Shown here in pieces: positions 17,667-26,872 of a stretch of 61,181 nucleotides of DNA; position 1 is the stretch's first letter; each line of letters starts with the position of its first letter. This DNA comes from Candidatus Gastranaerophilales bacterium. Its GTDB lineage: Bacteria > Cyanobacteriota > Vampirovibrionia > Gastranaerophilales > Gastranaerophilaceae. Both the position numbers and the translations under genes were made by a program. The notes under the pieces are model-generated. The model was not told the origin of the DNA. It ran no database searches and saw nothing but the letters and a program-made list of their open reading frames with translations. The DNA is taken from NCBI GenBank assembly GCA_944325095.1, contig CALUYV010000002.1, positions 1 through 61,181 on the forward strand, read 5' to 3'.

Positions 17667-18334
17667 TGAAAAAAACAACATTATTTGATATTATATCACC
17701 GATTATGATAGGCCCATCGAGTTCACACACAGCAGGAGCCGTAAGACTCGGACTGCTTGCTAAAAATATCTACAAAAACAAACCCCGAAAGGTAACTTTT
17801 AAATTATACAATTCTTATGCCCACACAGGAAAAGGGCACGGAACAGAAAAAGGATTGCTTGCAGGAGTTTTAGGACTTAGTGTCGATGACAGAAGGATTA
17901 AAGATATTTTTGATTCAGAACTTGCTAAAACCATTCAATACGAGTTTCAATACGCCGACAATTTCAAACAGCACCCGAATGCGGTTGAAATGACATTTGA
18001 AGGTGATACAAAAATGTTTATAGCGGGAGAATCGGTCGGAGCAGGCGAAATAGCAATAAGAAAGATAAATGAATTTAATGTAAAACTTACAGGTAAATAT
18101 AACACTATTTTAATTGTCTATAAAGATATGCCGGGCATGATTTCGCAGGTTTCATCAATTTTGCAATATCATAATAAAAACATTGCCTCTCTCAACTGCG
18201 ACAGGAACGCAAAAGGAAAAGAAGCCTCTATGTTGATAAGTCTTGACGGCTCGGTCGATGATACAATTATTGAAACAATACAGGAAATTCCGGAAGTATA
18301 TTTTGTAAGTTATATTGAAAAATTGGAAAATTAA
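17666..18334 (+). CDS. sdaAB: L-serine ammonia-lyase, iron-sulfur-dependent, beta subunit
   Basis: 222 aa. Contains the SDH beta signature PIMIGPSSSHTAGAVRLG at the N-terminus, THTGKGHGT-like YAHTGKGHGTEKG, and a C-terminal ACT domain (~145-220, ILIVYKDMPGMISQVSSIL). With the alpha subunit it deaminates L-serine to pyruvate and ammonia with an oxygen-sensitive [4Fe-4S] cluster, which fits an anaerobe. The ATG overlaps the preceding stop (TAATG) and the alpha gene starts 4 bp downstream, so the three genes should be translated together. Confidence 0.95.
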   Translation: MKKTTLFDIISPIMIGPSSSHTAGAVRLGLLAKNIYKNKPRKVTFKLYNSYAHTGKGHGTEKGLLAGVLGLSVDDRRIKDIFDSELAKTIQYEFQYADNFKQHPNAVEMTFEGDTKMFIAGESVGAGEIAIRKINEFNVKLTGKYNTILIVYKDMPGMISQVSSILQYHNKNIASLNCDRNAKGKEASMLISLDGSVDDTIIETIQEIPEVYFVSYIEKLEN

Positions 18335-18338
18335 AATT

Positions 18339-19214
18339 ATGACTATTATAAACACATTTGAACAGTTACTAGATGAATGTATTACAAAAAACAAAAAAAT
18401 ATATGAAATAGCGCAGGAAAACGCCGCAGAAGAAGCGGATATAACTGTCGAGCAGGTTCGTGTTTTTACAAATAAAACTCTGTTTGCAATGAAAGAAGCA
18501 ATACAATCAGGTATGGCAAGCAAAGAACTATCAATGAGTGAAATGTGCGGGCAAGACTGCCACAGACTGCAAAAAAGATATAAAAAAACAAGAGCAATTC
18601 TGGGCGGAACATTTGAAAAAATTGTAGAATATGCACTTGCAACAAGTGAAGAAAATATAAGAATGGGAAAAATCGCAGCCTGCCCTACAGCAGGCTCATG
18701 CGGAATTGTACCTGCAGCACTTATTGCGGTATCAGAAGATTATAACCATTCAGAAAGGGAACAGATTAATGCACTTATAACAGCAGGTGAGGTCGGAAGA
18801 ATCATATCGGCAAAAGTTGCCCTCGCAGGTGCTGTTGCAGGATGCCAGGCAGAATGCGGGGCGGCTTCTGCTATGAGTGCTGCAGCAATTTGCCAACTGC
18901 AGGGTGGAAATGTATCTCAAATTCTTAATGCGGCTGCCCTTGCACTTAAAAACATTTTAGGGCTAACCTGTGATCCTGTAGCCGGACTTGTTGAAGTTCC
19001 GTGTGTAAAAAGAAATCCTTTTCTTGCAATACATTCAATAACGGCAGCAGAACTTGCTCTTGCGGATATTAAATCCTGTATTCCTTTTGATGAAGTGGTA
19101 GATGCAATGGAACAAACAGGTGCTCTTATGTCGCCGACACTGAAAGAAAGTTCACAGGCTGGACTTGCGGCAACAAAAACGGCACTTGAAATTCAGAAAA
19201 AAATCTTTGGATAA
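18339..19214 (+). CDS. sdaAA: L-serine ammonia-lyase, iron-sulfur-dependent, alpha subunit
   Basis: 291 aa, normal for the split clostridial-type enzyme. Cluster and active-site signatures are visible: ACPTAGSCGIVPAALIAV, GCQAECGAASAMSAAA and LTCDPVAGLVEVPCVKRN. The product pairs with the beta subunit directly upstream. ATG at 18339 is chosen rather than an in-frame TTG at 18315 that would lie inside sdaAB; GGAAAA is a weak upstream site and translation is probably coupled to sdaAB. It ends 4 bp before the convergent MCE gene, with no obvious terminator between. Confidence 0.94.
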   Translation: MTIINTFEQLLDECITKNKKIYEIAQENAAEEADITVEQVRVFTNKTLFAMKEAIQSGMASKELSMSEMCGQDCHRLQKRYKKTRAILGGTFEKIVEYALATSEENIRMGKIAACPTAGSCGIVPAALIAVSEDYNHSEREQINALITAGEVGRIISAKVALAGAVAGCQAECGAASAMSAAAICQLQGGNVSQILNAAALALKNILGLTCDPVAGLVEVPCVKRNPFLAIHSITAAELALADIKSCIPFDEVVDAMEQTGALMSPTLKESSQAGLAATKTALEIQKKIFG

Positions 19215-19218
19215 GAAT

Positions 19219-20109
19219 TTATTTCACGGGCTGCTTAAACAATACTCTTGCTCCGCCAAATCGTTTCGCAAGGGTTTCTTTAAAAGCCTCAATTATGGAA
19301 TTAATATTACATATCGCCATTTTTGCAATATCTATTAAAGAATTTGTATTTTGAATTAATTTATCAGTTGAGGTTGAAGCACCTGACAAAGTACCGGAGA
19401 AAGAATAAAAATTATCGGACGATTTAGCAAAATTAGAGGTTATTTTACCGATATTATCACTGCTGGTTCGTATGACTTCTTCTGATATTCCTTCATCAAG
19501 TTTATCAGTCATATTTTTTATACGCATAGAACTTGCTTTGAGAGCAGATGTGCTGTCCCGCAGGTTTGATGTTATTTGATATATATTTAATCTGTTTTCT
19601 TCAAGGATATCAGTTATTAAATCAAACATATCCGTAAGAGATTCGGTTGTACTCTTTGCAGAATCAAGCAAATTTTCACCTTTTTCGGAAAGATTATCAA
19701 GATGAGCCTGATTTAAATCAGAAATTCCGTTAAAATTATAACTTGACTTGCCTTTAATTACATCACCTGATTTAATATATTTCAACTGCGGAGCAGCGGG
19801 ATAAATAATATCTACATATTTAACATCTTCATCGTAATTTTTAATTTCAACTGAAATATTCCGGGGAAGCTGCAGTCCTCTTTGATTGAGGGTAATATAC
19901 AGGTAAGTTGTTTTAAAATCATTCGAGATTTTTATTTTTCGTGTTGTACCGAGTTTATAACCCTTATAAAAAACATCCATTCGTGCAGGCAGCGGATCAA
20001 TATGTTCAAATTCAGCCTTTATGTAGGTATGGTTCAAAATTTGATACAGATAAATAAGAATAAAAATTATAACGAATAAAATAGCAAGACCGATTAAAGT
20101 GTTTTTCAT
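19219..20109 (-). CDS. MCE/MlaD family protein
   Basis: 296 aa. An N-terminal membrane helix (residues 4-26) leads into one MCE domain (~30-115) with FYKGYKLGTTRKIKIS and a VDIIYP segment. A long helical region (~130-290, several SxxxxSxxxL heptads) follows. MCE proteins form rings or tubes that carry lipids between membranes of diderms, in cyanobacteria at the inner envelope. The partner MlaE permease and MlaF ATPase are not nearby. folP lies 48 bp upstream on the same strand, perhaps in one transcript. Confidence 0.85.
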   Translation of the reverse strand: MKNTLIGLAILFVIIFILIYLYQILNHTYIKAEFEHIDPLPARMDVFYKGYKLGTTRKIKISNDFKTTYLYITLNQRGLQLPRNISVEIKNYDEDVKYVDIIYPAAPQLKYIKSGDVIKGKSSYNFNGISDLNQAHLDNLSEKGENLLDSAKSTTESLTDMFDLITDILEENRLNIYQITSNLRDSTSALKASSMRIKNMTDKLDEGISEEVIRTSSDNIGKITSNFAKSSDNFYSFSGTLSGASTSTDKLIQNTNSLIDIAKMAICNINSIIEAFKETLAKRFGGARVLFKQPVK

Positions 20110-20157
20110 GTTTTGAATAATAATTCAAAGGTAAATTAAGTAAATCAGTAAACCGTG

Positions 20158-21300
20158 TTACCCCAGAATACTCATGAACTTTTTATGCAAAGCGGGATTG
20201 TGAACTCTTATGAAATCTATTCCGCTGTTTATTAAAATGCTGTTTAGAGCAAGGGTATAAATATCTTTTTCTTCGTTAACTGCATCCTTGCACTCCAAAA
20301 GGCTTTTTCTTGATAAACCAATCATTACGGGACAACCAATAGTTTTTAATTCTTTCCATCTGTTTATTATCTCAATATTATGCCGTTTCAATTTGCCGAA
20401 TCCGATTCCGGGGTCAATAATAATATTATCTTTTCGAATACCTTTATTTTGTGCAAATTCAACCTTGTTGTACAGTTGAATAAAGATTTCTTCCATCAAA
20501 TCATCATACTGCGGAGAAATTTGCATATTTTCGGGAGTTCCTTTGCTGTGCTGGATAATAACCTTTGTTTCGGGATATTTTGCAATAACATCCGCCATAT
20601 CAGAATCAAAATCCAAACCGGAAACATCATTAATGATTGAAGCACCGCATTTAATACATTCTTCAGCAACAATAGAACTTCTGGTGTCAATACTTATCGG
20701 AATATTTATATTATGAGATTCAATATATTTTAAAACCGGCAAAAGTTTATCCAACTGCTCATCAGAACTTACCCCATTTGAATAAGGCTTTGTTGATTCT
20801 GCGCCTATATCGATTATATCGGCTCCGGCAGTTATCAATTTATTGAGGTGTTCTACAGATGCTTCATAATCATAATACCTGCCGCCATCAGAAAAAGAAT
20901 CCTTTGTAATATTTAAAATTCCAACGATTTTTGTTCCGGATGAATGGTGTGAAAAGTCACTTAAATCAAGTAATTTTTGAGCAAGAAACTTTAACCCGAA
21001 CGGCTGAGATTGCAATTTTGCGGCAATTACCTTGAACTGCGCCAGACTGCCGCCCAGAATACAATTTGAATATTCTATTTTACCTGTTATAACTTCTCTA
21101 TGAGCAGCACAATCGGCTCCTGCTGACAGAGCAGTCTGCTTTAAAATATTTGCCTGAGCGGGTGAAAGATTGTATATTTTCAAATTTTTATACAAGTATT
21201 TTCCTGCCGCTTTTGGCGCATAAGAAGAATCAAAACCGGTCGATAATAATTCGCCGGTAATATCCGATGTAATAATTTCTCTAATTAAAAAATCGTGCAT
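20158..21300 (-). CDS. folP: Dihydropteroate synthase
   Basis: 380 aa; folate pathway enzyme joining pterin pyrophosphate and p-aminobenzoate. The TIM-barrel part starts near residue 123 and carries IVGILNITKDSFSDGG, IIDIGAESTKP, IDTRSSIVAEE, INDVSGL and IDPGIGFGK. About 120 extra residues precede it, a longer N-terminus than in E. coli FolP (282 aa), resembling the extended DHPS forms of some anaerobes. The extension includes SPAQANILKQTALSAGADC and the GGSLAQFKVIAAKL stretch; its function is unknown. No other folate genes are visible nearby. Confidence 0.93.
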   Translation of the reverse strand: MHDFLIREIITSDITGELLSTGFDSSYAPKAAGKYLYKNLKIYNLSPAQANILKQTALSAGADCAAHREVITGKIEYSNCILGGSLAQFKVIAAKLQSQPFGLKFLAQKLLDLSDFSHHSSGTKIVGILNITKDSFSDGGRYYDYEASVEHLNKLITAGADIIDIGAESTKPYSNGVSSDEQLDKLLPVLKYIESHNINIPISIDTRSSIVAEECIKCGASIINDVSGLDFDSDMADVIAKYPETKVIIQHSKGTPENMQISPQYDDLMEEIFIQLYNKVEFAQNKGIRKDNIIIDPGIGFGKLKRHNIEIINRWKELKTIGCPVMIGLSRKSLLECKDAVNEEKDIYTLALNSILINSGIDFIRVHNPALHKKFMSILG

Positions 21301-21347
21301 AATCCGAGTTTAGCACGATTTTTCATTTTTAACAAATTTATAACAAA

Positions 21348-21851
21348 TTACATATTTTTGTATTCTTTAAATTGATTTTTTAAATCTTCAACTGCAACCT
21401 GACCGTTTTCAAATGCTTTATTTACACCTGTAACAAGTACAAAGAATGCAAGAACACCGCCGGCTAATGCGGATAATTTTCTTGTTACAGGACTTTTAAT
21501 GATTGCACCTATGAATTTTGTATCTTTGAATTTTGCCAGATGCTCCATTATGCTTGCGGTGTACATTTTCAAATTCTTTTTAAATGCACCGATAAGCCCT
21601 GTTGCAACTTCTTGTGCTTCGTTAACTCCTTTAATACCTTGAGAAACTTGTCCTGTCAACTCTCCCAGTAACTTTTCTCCGGCTTGCGCCTGCAGACCTT
21701 TTTTGCCTGCATATCTTGTTGCTGTTGCAGTAACACCAGCAGCACCGCCGATTCCGGTTGCTACCTGTTCCTGTTTTTGTTTTCTTTGCTCATCAACTGC
21801 AGGTTGAGGAGCACTTGTGAAATTTATATGATTTGAAATAGAGCGAATCAT
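21348..21851 (-). CDS. Hypothetical membrane-associated protein with N-terminal FTS motif
   Basis: 167 aa. Begins MIRSISNHINFTSAPQP, resembling the N-terminal motif of other unassigned proteins here. A Gln/Lys-rich segment is followed by Gly/Ala-rich stretches (GIGGAAGVTATATRYAG), amphipathic helices, and one likely membrane segment near 128-146 (LSALAGGVLAFFVLVTGV). No family recognised. Its ATG overlaps the stop of the upstream gene (TAATG), indicating a coupled two-gene unit. Confidence 0.65.
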   Translation of the reverse strand: MIRSISNHINFTSAPQPAVDEQRKQKQEQVATGIGGAAGVTATATRYAGKKGLQAQAGEKLLGELTGQVSQGIKGVNEAQEVATGLIGAFKKNLKMYTASIMEHLAKFKDTKFIGAIIKSPVTRKLSALAGGVLAFFVLVTGVNKAFENGQVAVEDLKNQFKEYKNM

Positions 21852-22639
21852 TATTTTTCCTCCTCTACTTCATCATCTTCATCTATATCGCTATAACTGA
21901 TATCATCTTTATTTTCCGCAGTTTTATCATCTTCAACAACGGCATCTTCCGGATGCATTACTTCATTGTAACCGCTTGTTAAGCCTGCACCGACACCTAA
22001 TGTTGTAGAAGCAGCTTTTGCAGTTTTATCATAGGCAGTATCAAACGGAGTATCTTTAACCTTTTGAGCAAACTCTTTTAACGGTTTTGTAATATAACCG
22101 GCAGCAACTTTAATGCCGTGGCCGACATTCCGCAGGATATCCATTACAACTTTACCGTATTTATTAGAATCCATTTTAGTAATAATTGCGGTAAAATTCT
22201 CATTCATTTTTGTATAAAGAGAAGTACCTTTAAATGTTTCAACAGCAGATTTTGCCAATTTTGCCAACTGCTCGCCTGCTGCGACCAGACCTTTTCCAAG
22301 TGGTTTGAGAACATTTTTTGCACCTTTTGCAAATTCGCTGTTCATACCGCTTTTAACGGAAGATTTTACAAAACTTGCACCTTTTGATGCACCCCAGGCT
22401 ACAGCCCAACCTTCAAGCAAAACTCCTGAAATGATTTTAAATACATTAGCAACCTTTTTTAACGGTTTTATTGTATTTTCATCATTAATAATATTTTCGA
22501 ATTCCATTCTTTGTCCTTCGTAATAATCTTTTTTAGATTGATACAATTTATCATCTATAGGACCTGAAGAATCTTCGCCTTTAAAAACAGGCATTTTGCG
22601 TACGGTTTGAGTTGAATAATTTGGTTGAATTGATAACAT
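21851..22639 (-). CDS. Hypothetical protein with N-terminal FKG motif and acidic tail
   Basis: 262 aa. The N-terminus has MPVFKGEDSSGP around residues 15-26, another instance of the recurring F-[TKS]-[GS] motif. The middle is rich in amphipathic helices with Gly/Ala and Lys, including a moderately hydrophobic segment near 66-90 (ISGVLLEGWAVAWGASKG). The last 30 residues are very acidic (DIDEDDEVEEEK). Domain identity unknown. It is the first gene of a two-gene unit with the 167-aa protein, with which it shares Ala/Gly/Lys-rich composition. Confidence 0.65.
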   Translation of the reverse strand: MLSIQPNYSTQTVRKMPVFKGEDSSGPIDDKLYQSKKDYYEGQRMEFENIINDENTIKPLKKVANVFKIISGVLLEGWAVAWGASKGASFVKSSVKSGMNSEFAKGAKNVLKPLGKGLVAAGEQLAKLAKSAVETFKGTSLYTKMNENFTAIITKMDSNKYGKVVMDILRNVGHGIKVAAGYITKPLKEFAQKVKDTPFDTAYDKTAKAASTTLGVGAGLTSGYNEVMHPEDAVVEDDKTAENKDDISYSDIDEDDEVEEEK

Positions 22640-22831
22640 TTAGATGCCTCACTACTTTCTATAATTTCCTTCATTTTAAAGCACGAAAATATATTTTTTT
22701 GCTACCTCTAAAAGACTCCATTAACAAAATGTTACATTCACAAACACATTATTTCATATCTTTACCGAGAAGTAAAGCATTTTACAAAAAATATAAAAAA
22801 ATATTAATGCCATAAGTTTATATTTTTGCGT

Positions 22832-22837
22832 TATAAT
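22832..22837 (+). promoter_or_regulatory. pnp -10 element
   Basis: TATAAT at 22832-22837 gives a predicted start near 22844 and a leader of about 58 nt. No convincing -35 hexamer was found at 16-18 bp. Confidence 0.45.
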
Positions 22838-22857
22838 AAAAATGTAAATGGAAGTGT

Positions 22858-22905
22858 ATGACTAAAAGGCGCAGGAGATGCGCAGAAAGAAAAGGTAATT
22901 TATGA
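22858..22905 (+). CDS. Possible 15-codon leader ORF overlapping the pnp start
   Basis: ATG at 22858 opens a 15-codon frame, MTKRRRRCAERKGNL, whose TGA overlaps the pnp ATG (ATGA). GGAAG lies just before it. Four consecutive arginine codons (AGG CGC AGG AGA) fall in a small hairpin (GCGCA 22869-22873 with TGCGC 22879-22883). It could be a leader peptide that couples ribosome passage to pnp translation, or a chance frame. Confidence 0.3.
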   Translation: MTKRRRRCAERKGNL

Positions 22906-25040
22906 AACCTGAAACAAAAAGTTTTCAACTGGAAATCGGCGGAAAGACCGTCACTGTTGAAACCGGGAAATACGCTCAATCCGCAAACGGTTCAGTTACA
23001 GTAAGATGCGGCGATACAATGTTATTTGTACACTGCTGTGTATCTAAAGAACCTAGAGTCGGAATAGATTTCTTCCCGTTATTAATCGATTATGAAGAAA
23101 GAATGTCCGCAATCGGAAGAATTCCGGGCGGATACAACCGTTCAGAAGGAAAAGCAGGAGATAAAGCTATCCTCATTTCAAGATTGATAGACAGACCTAT
23201 CAGACCTTTGTTCCCTAAAGGTTACAGAAATGATATACAAATTGTTGCCCAATTGTTCAGTTATGATCAGGAAAATCAGCCTGATACCCTTGCAATGCTC
23301 GGCGCATCATGTGCTTTAATGCTTTCAGGTGCTCCGTTTGAAGGCCCTATCGGTGCTGTAAGAGTTTCAAGAGATGCTGAAGGCAATTTGATAGCAAATC
23401 CTACTCATAAACAGGCAAAAGATTCAGACCTTGATATAGTTGTTGCAGGAACACATGATTCCGTAATTATGGTTGAAGCAGGCTGCAAATTTGTAACAGA
23501 AGACGATATTATGGCTGCTGTTGAGTTTGCTCAAGGCGAAATCAGAAAACAGTGCGATGCACAGGTCGAATTTGCTAAAGCATGCGGTGTTGTCAAAGAA
23601 GAATTCGTTAACCCTTACGATACTTCAGAAATTAAAAAAATCATTGATGAAACCGCTCATGATATGATATTTGATGCTTATCACAATTTTGACAGAGAAT
23701 ACAGACAAAATAAACTTGAAGAAGCAAAAAATCTTGTTAAAGAAAAAATTGATGCTCTTCCTGAAGATGATTACATCAAGAAAATCATTGAAGAAACAGG
23801 TATTGATTTTGTTGCGGAAGAATTCAAAAACGCAGAAAAACACATTATGCGTGCAATGATTCTTGATGAAGGCGTAAGAGCAGACGGAAGAAAACCGCAT
23901 GAAGTTCGTCCTATCTGGTGCGAAGTCGGTGTAATCCCAAGAGCACACGGTTCTGCAGTATTCACAAGAGGCCAGACTCAGGTATTATCGGTTGCAACTC
24001 TTGCAGGGCCGGCTATGAAACAGGAACTTGACGGTGTTGATCCTGAAAGAGAAAAAACTTACATGCACAAATACATATTCCCTGGTTTTTCTGTAGGTGA
24101 AGTTAAACCTTTAAGAGGCCCGGGAAGAAGAGAAGTCGGTCACGGCAATTTAGCAGAAAGAGCAAATGTTCCTGCTCTTCCTTCTCAAGAAGAGTTTGGA
24201 TACACAATCCGTGTTACATCTGATGTTTTGGAATCTAACGGTTCAACATCAATGGCTTCAACCTGCGGTTCATCCATGGCGTTGATGAATGCCGGTGTTC
24301 CTGTAAAATGTATGATAGGCGGCGTTGCAATGGGTATGATAACAGAACCCGGCAGAGAACCTGTTGTACTTACCGATATTCAGGGAATTGAGGACTTCCT
24401 CGGAGATATGGATTTCAAGGTTACAGGAAATGATGACGGTATTACGGCTCTTCAAATGGATATGAAAGCAAAAGGTATTGCAAACGATACTTTAAGAAGA
24501 GCATTGGCACAGGCAAAAGAGGGCAGACTACATATCTTATCAAAAATGAGAGAAGTAATAACAGAACCTGGCCCTATGTCACCGTTTGCACCTAGCATTT
24601 CAACAATGACTATTCCTGTTGATGATATCGGAACCGTAATCGGACCTGGCGGAAAACAAATCAGAGCAATTATTGATGCTTCAGGTGCCGAAATCGATAT
24701 TCAAGACAACGGTATTGTTACAATAACTTCTAACGATCAGGAAGGTGCAGAAATTGCTAAGAAAATGATTAAAGACCTTACATTCAAACCTGAAGTCGGA
24801 ATGGTAATAAAAGGTAAAGTTGTAAGAATTATTCCTATAGGGGCTTTCGTTGAACTCGGCGGAGGCAAAGACGGTATGGTTCATATTTCTCAAGTCTGCA
24901 ACGAAAGAATCGAAACTATTGAACCGCATCTTACAATAGGTCAGGAAGTTATCGTCAAGGTAATTAAAATTGATGAAAAAGGCAGAATTAACCTTACTAT
25001 CAAAGGTGTTACCGAAGAAGATAAAACCAGAATTCAATAG
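22902..25040 (+). CDS. pnp: Polyribonucleotide nucleotidyltransferase (PNPase)
   Basis: 712 aa, full length. Two RNase PH domains (about residues 10-230 and 310-540; DFFPLLIDYEERMSAIG and SNGSTSMASTCGSSMALM), a KH domain with the GPGGKQIRAI loop near 585, and a C-terminal S1 domain (GMVIKGKVVRIIPIGAFVEL). It is the phosphorolytic 3'-5' exonuclease of mRNA decay, a natural partner of the RNase E/G and helicase encoded nearby. AAAAGG precedes the ATG. A 15-codon frame and a small hairpin sit in the leader, and pnp is post-transcriptionally autoregulated in other bacteria. A clear terminator follows. Confidence 0.96.
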   Translation: MKPETKSFQLEIGGKTVTVETGKYAQSANGSVTVRCGDTMLFVHCCVSKEPRVGIDFFPLLIDYEERMSAIGRIPGGYNRSEGKAGDKAILISRLIDRPIRPLFPKGYRNDIQIVAQLFSYDQENQPDTLAMLGASCALMLSGAPFEGPIGAVRVSRDAEGNLIANPTHKQAKDSDLDIVVAGTHDSVIMVEAGCKFVTEDDIMAAVEFAQGEIRKQCDAQVEFAKACGVVKEEFVNPYDTSEIKKIIDETAHDMIFDAYHNFDREYRQNKLEEAKNLVKEKIDALPEDDYIKKIIEETGIDFVAEEFKNAEKHIMRAMILDEGVRADGRKPHEVRPIWCEVGVIPRAHGSAVFTRGQTQVLSVATLAGPAMKQELDGVDPEREKTYMHKYIFPGFSVGEVKPLRGPGRREVGHGNLAERANVPALPSQEEFGYTIRVTSDVLESNGSTSMASTCGSSMALMNAGVPVKCMIGGVAMGMITEPGREPVVLTDIQGIEDFLGDMDFKVTGNDDGITALQMDMKAKGIANDTLRRALAQAKEGRLHILSKMREVITEPGPMSPFAPSISTMTIPVDDIGTVIGPGGKQIRAIIDASGAEIDIQDNGIVTITSNDQEGAEIAKKMIKDLTFKPEVGMVIKGKVVRIIPIGAFVELGGGKDGMVHISQVCNERIETIEPHLTIGQEVIVKVIKIDEKGRINLTIKGVTEEDKTRIQ

Positions 25041-25060
25041 AATTCTAATTCCAAACATCT

Positions 25061-25089
25061 AAAAGTCAGGCTTATTGCCTGACTTTTTT
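25061..25089 (+). terminator. pnp terminator
   Basis: Stem AAAAGTCAGGC (25061-25071) with GCCTGACTTTT (from 25077), loop TTATT, then a T run. Confidence 0.9.
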
Positions 25090-25233
25090 GCTATAAAGAT
25101 AGTTTGCAGCAAAAATAATATTAGCAAAAATTTAAATAATGAAATATAGATTCCACGGACAAATTTGGCAATATGCGCCAAAAAGCGCGTATTCAGGGAA
25201 TTTTAAATAATAAAACATTGAAATATTGCGATT

Positions 25234-25261
25234 TTGTAACTAATTTGTTTAATTTTACAAT
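25234..25261 (+). promoter_or_regulatory. Promoter of the sensor kinase gene
   Basis: TTGTAA, a 16-bp spacer and TACAAT ending at 25261. The predicted 5' UTR is only about 12 nt and no Shine-Dalgarno sequence is visible before the ATG at 25280. Confidence 0.45.
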
Positions 25262-25279
25262 ATAAACTATCATATAGAT

Positions 25280-26860
25280 ATGAGTTTAGGGAAGATTGTA
25301 TATGTTGATGATGAAAAAATCCTTACCTCTACATTTTCAACTTTGATGAAAATTGAGGGCTTTAAGGATGTTGCCGTTTTTAACAACCCGATTGAGGCAC
25401 TTGATTATTTGAAAGACAACACCCCAGACTTAATTATTTCTGATTTTCTGATGCCTGAAATGAACGGGCTTGAATTTTTGCGTGAAGCCAAGAAATTATA
25501 CCCCGAAGTCAGCATGATTATCCTGACAGCATACGCAGATAAAGAAAATGCAATAAAAACAATAAACGAAATCGGTGTGTATAAGTATATTGAAAAGCCG
25601 TGGGATAACGATGATCTTATTATGAATATCAAAAACGGCATTGAAAGAAGCCATTTACTCGCCGATTTGAGAGAAAAAATTTCGGAATTAGAAAAAGCAA
25701 AACAGCAGCTCCAGGAATATTCGGACAAACTCGAAATTATTGTTGCAGAACGAACTAAAGAACTCACTATTGCAAATAAAAAGTTGTCAGGCATTATCAA
25801 CTACTGCGCAGACGGAATAATTATTATTGATGCAAAAGGAAATATTGAGCAGGTAAATCCGGCATGCGAAAATATGGTTGGCTTATCAGCCGATGCACTG
25901 ACTAAGATGAAAATTCAGGAGATAGCGTACACTGATAATCCGGTACTGAATAAATCACAAAAATCATCCGTAAAAAGCACAATATTAGGTCTGTCCTGCG
26001 AAAAATCAGAATTTCTGGTAAGAGATTTATACATAAAAAATGTCGTAACGGAAGAAGCCATACCGGTCGAGATTAATTTTGCAGCCCTGTCGGGTGATGA
26101 TACTGATATCGAAAGATTTGTCGGAGTAATTCGTAATTTCAGTATCCAAAAAGAAACAGAAAGATTACGGGATGACTTCATTGCGACACTAACACATGAC
26201 CTGAGAACTCCTCTGCTTGCAGCAATACAAACACTCAAATTCTTCATTGACGGCTCTCTTGGAGAATTGAAAGATCAGCAGAAAGTTTTGTTATCAACAA
26301 TGCTTCAAAGCAATGAAGATTTACTCGGGCTTGTTAATGCTCTGTTAGAGGTTTACAGATTTGAAAGCGGTAAATTATCATTATGTAAAACCGTTTTCAA
26401 TATTAAAGATTTAATAAAACAATGTTATGATGAATTAGAACCGCTGTCACAAAAAAAAGAAATCTCATTTGAACTTCAATGTGATTTTGATGACGAAATT
26501 TTAATAGACGCAGATAGAGCAGAAATTAAACGGGTAATAACAAATTTATGCGGAAATGCAATCAACTATACAAATAAGGGCGGAAAAATAGAAATTATTG
26601 CCAAAATTGTTTCAAACGGACTGCTGTTTTCTGTAGTTGACAACGGAAACGGTATTCCAAAAGAGGACATTCCGAATTTATTTATGAGGTTTTCGCAGGG
26701 AACCGGCAAAAAGCGTTCAACCGGTACAGGATTAGGTTTATATCTCTCCCGCCAGATAATAGAAGCACACGGCGGGAAAATATGGGTAGAAAGCAAAGTT
26801 AATAAAGGCAGCGAGTTCTCGTTTCTATTGACTGACTCCGTTGCTAAATCAAGAGTATAA
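25280..26860 (+). CDS. REC-PAS-histidine kinase hybrid sensor
   Basis: 526-aa soluble protein. REC domain at 1-125, with acidic pocket VDDE and likely phosphoacceptor Asp55 (IISDFLMPEMNG). A coiled coil follows at ~130-170 (LEKAKQQLQEYSDKLEII), then a PAS domain at ~170-290 (IINYCADGIIIID). The HisKA motif THDLRTPLL has the phosphorylated His near 306. The HATPase domain has N box NLCGNAINYT, VDNGNGIP and GTGLGLYLSRQI. No membrane segment, so the signal is internal. The receiver at the N-terminus suggests it is itself controlled by another kinase. The NarL-type regulator 12 bp downstream is the probable target. Confidence 0.92.
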   Translation: MSLGKIVYVDDEKILTSTFSTLMKIEGFKDVAVFNNPIEALDYLKDNTPDLIISDFLMPEMNGLEFLREAKKLYPEVSMIILTAYADKENAIKTINEIGVYKYIEKPWDNDDLIMNIKNGIERSHLLADLREKISELEKAKQQLQEYSDKLEIIVAERTKELTIANKKLSGIINYCADGIIIIDAKGNIEQVNPACENMVGLSADALTKMKIQEIAYTDNPVLNKSQKSSVKSTILGLSCEKSEFLVRDLYIKNVVTEEAIPVEINFAALSGDDTDIERFVGVIRNFSIQKETERLRDDFIATLTHDLRTPLLAAIQTLKFFIDGSLGELKDQQKVLLSTMLQSNEDLLGLVNALLEVYRFESGKLSLCKTVFNIKDLIKQCYDELEPLSQKKEISFELQCDFDDEILIDADRAEIKRVITNLCGNAINYTNKGGKIEIIAKIVSNGLLFSVVDNGNGIPKEDIPNLFMRFSQGTGKKRSTGTGLGLYLSRQIIEAHGGKIWVESKVNKGSEFSFLLTDSVAKSRV

Positions 26861-26872
26861 AAGGTGAATATA

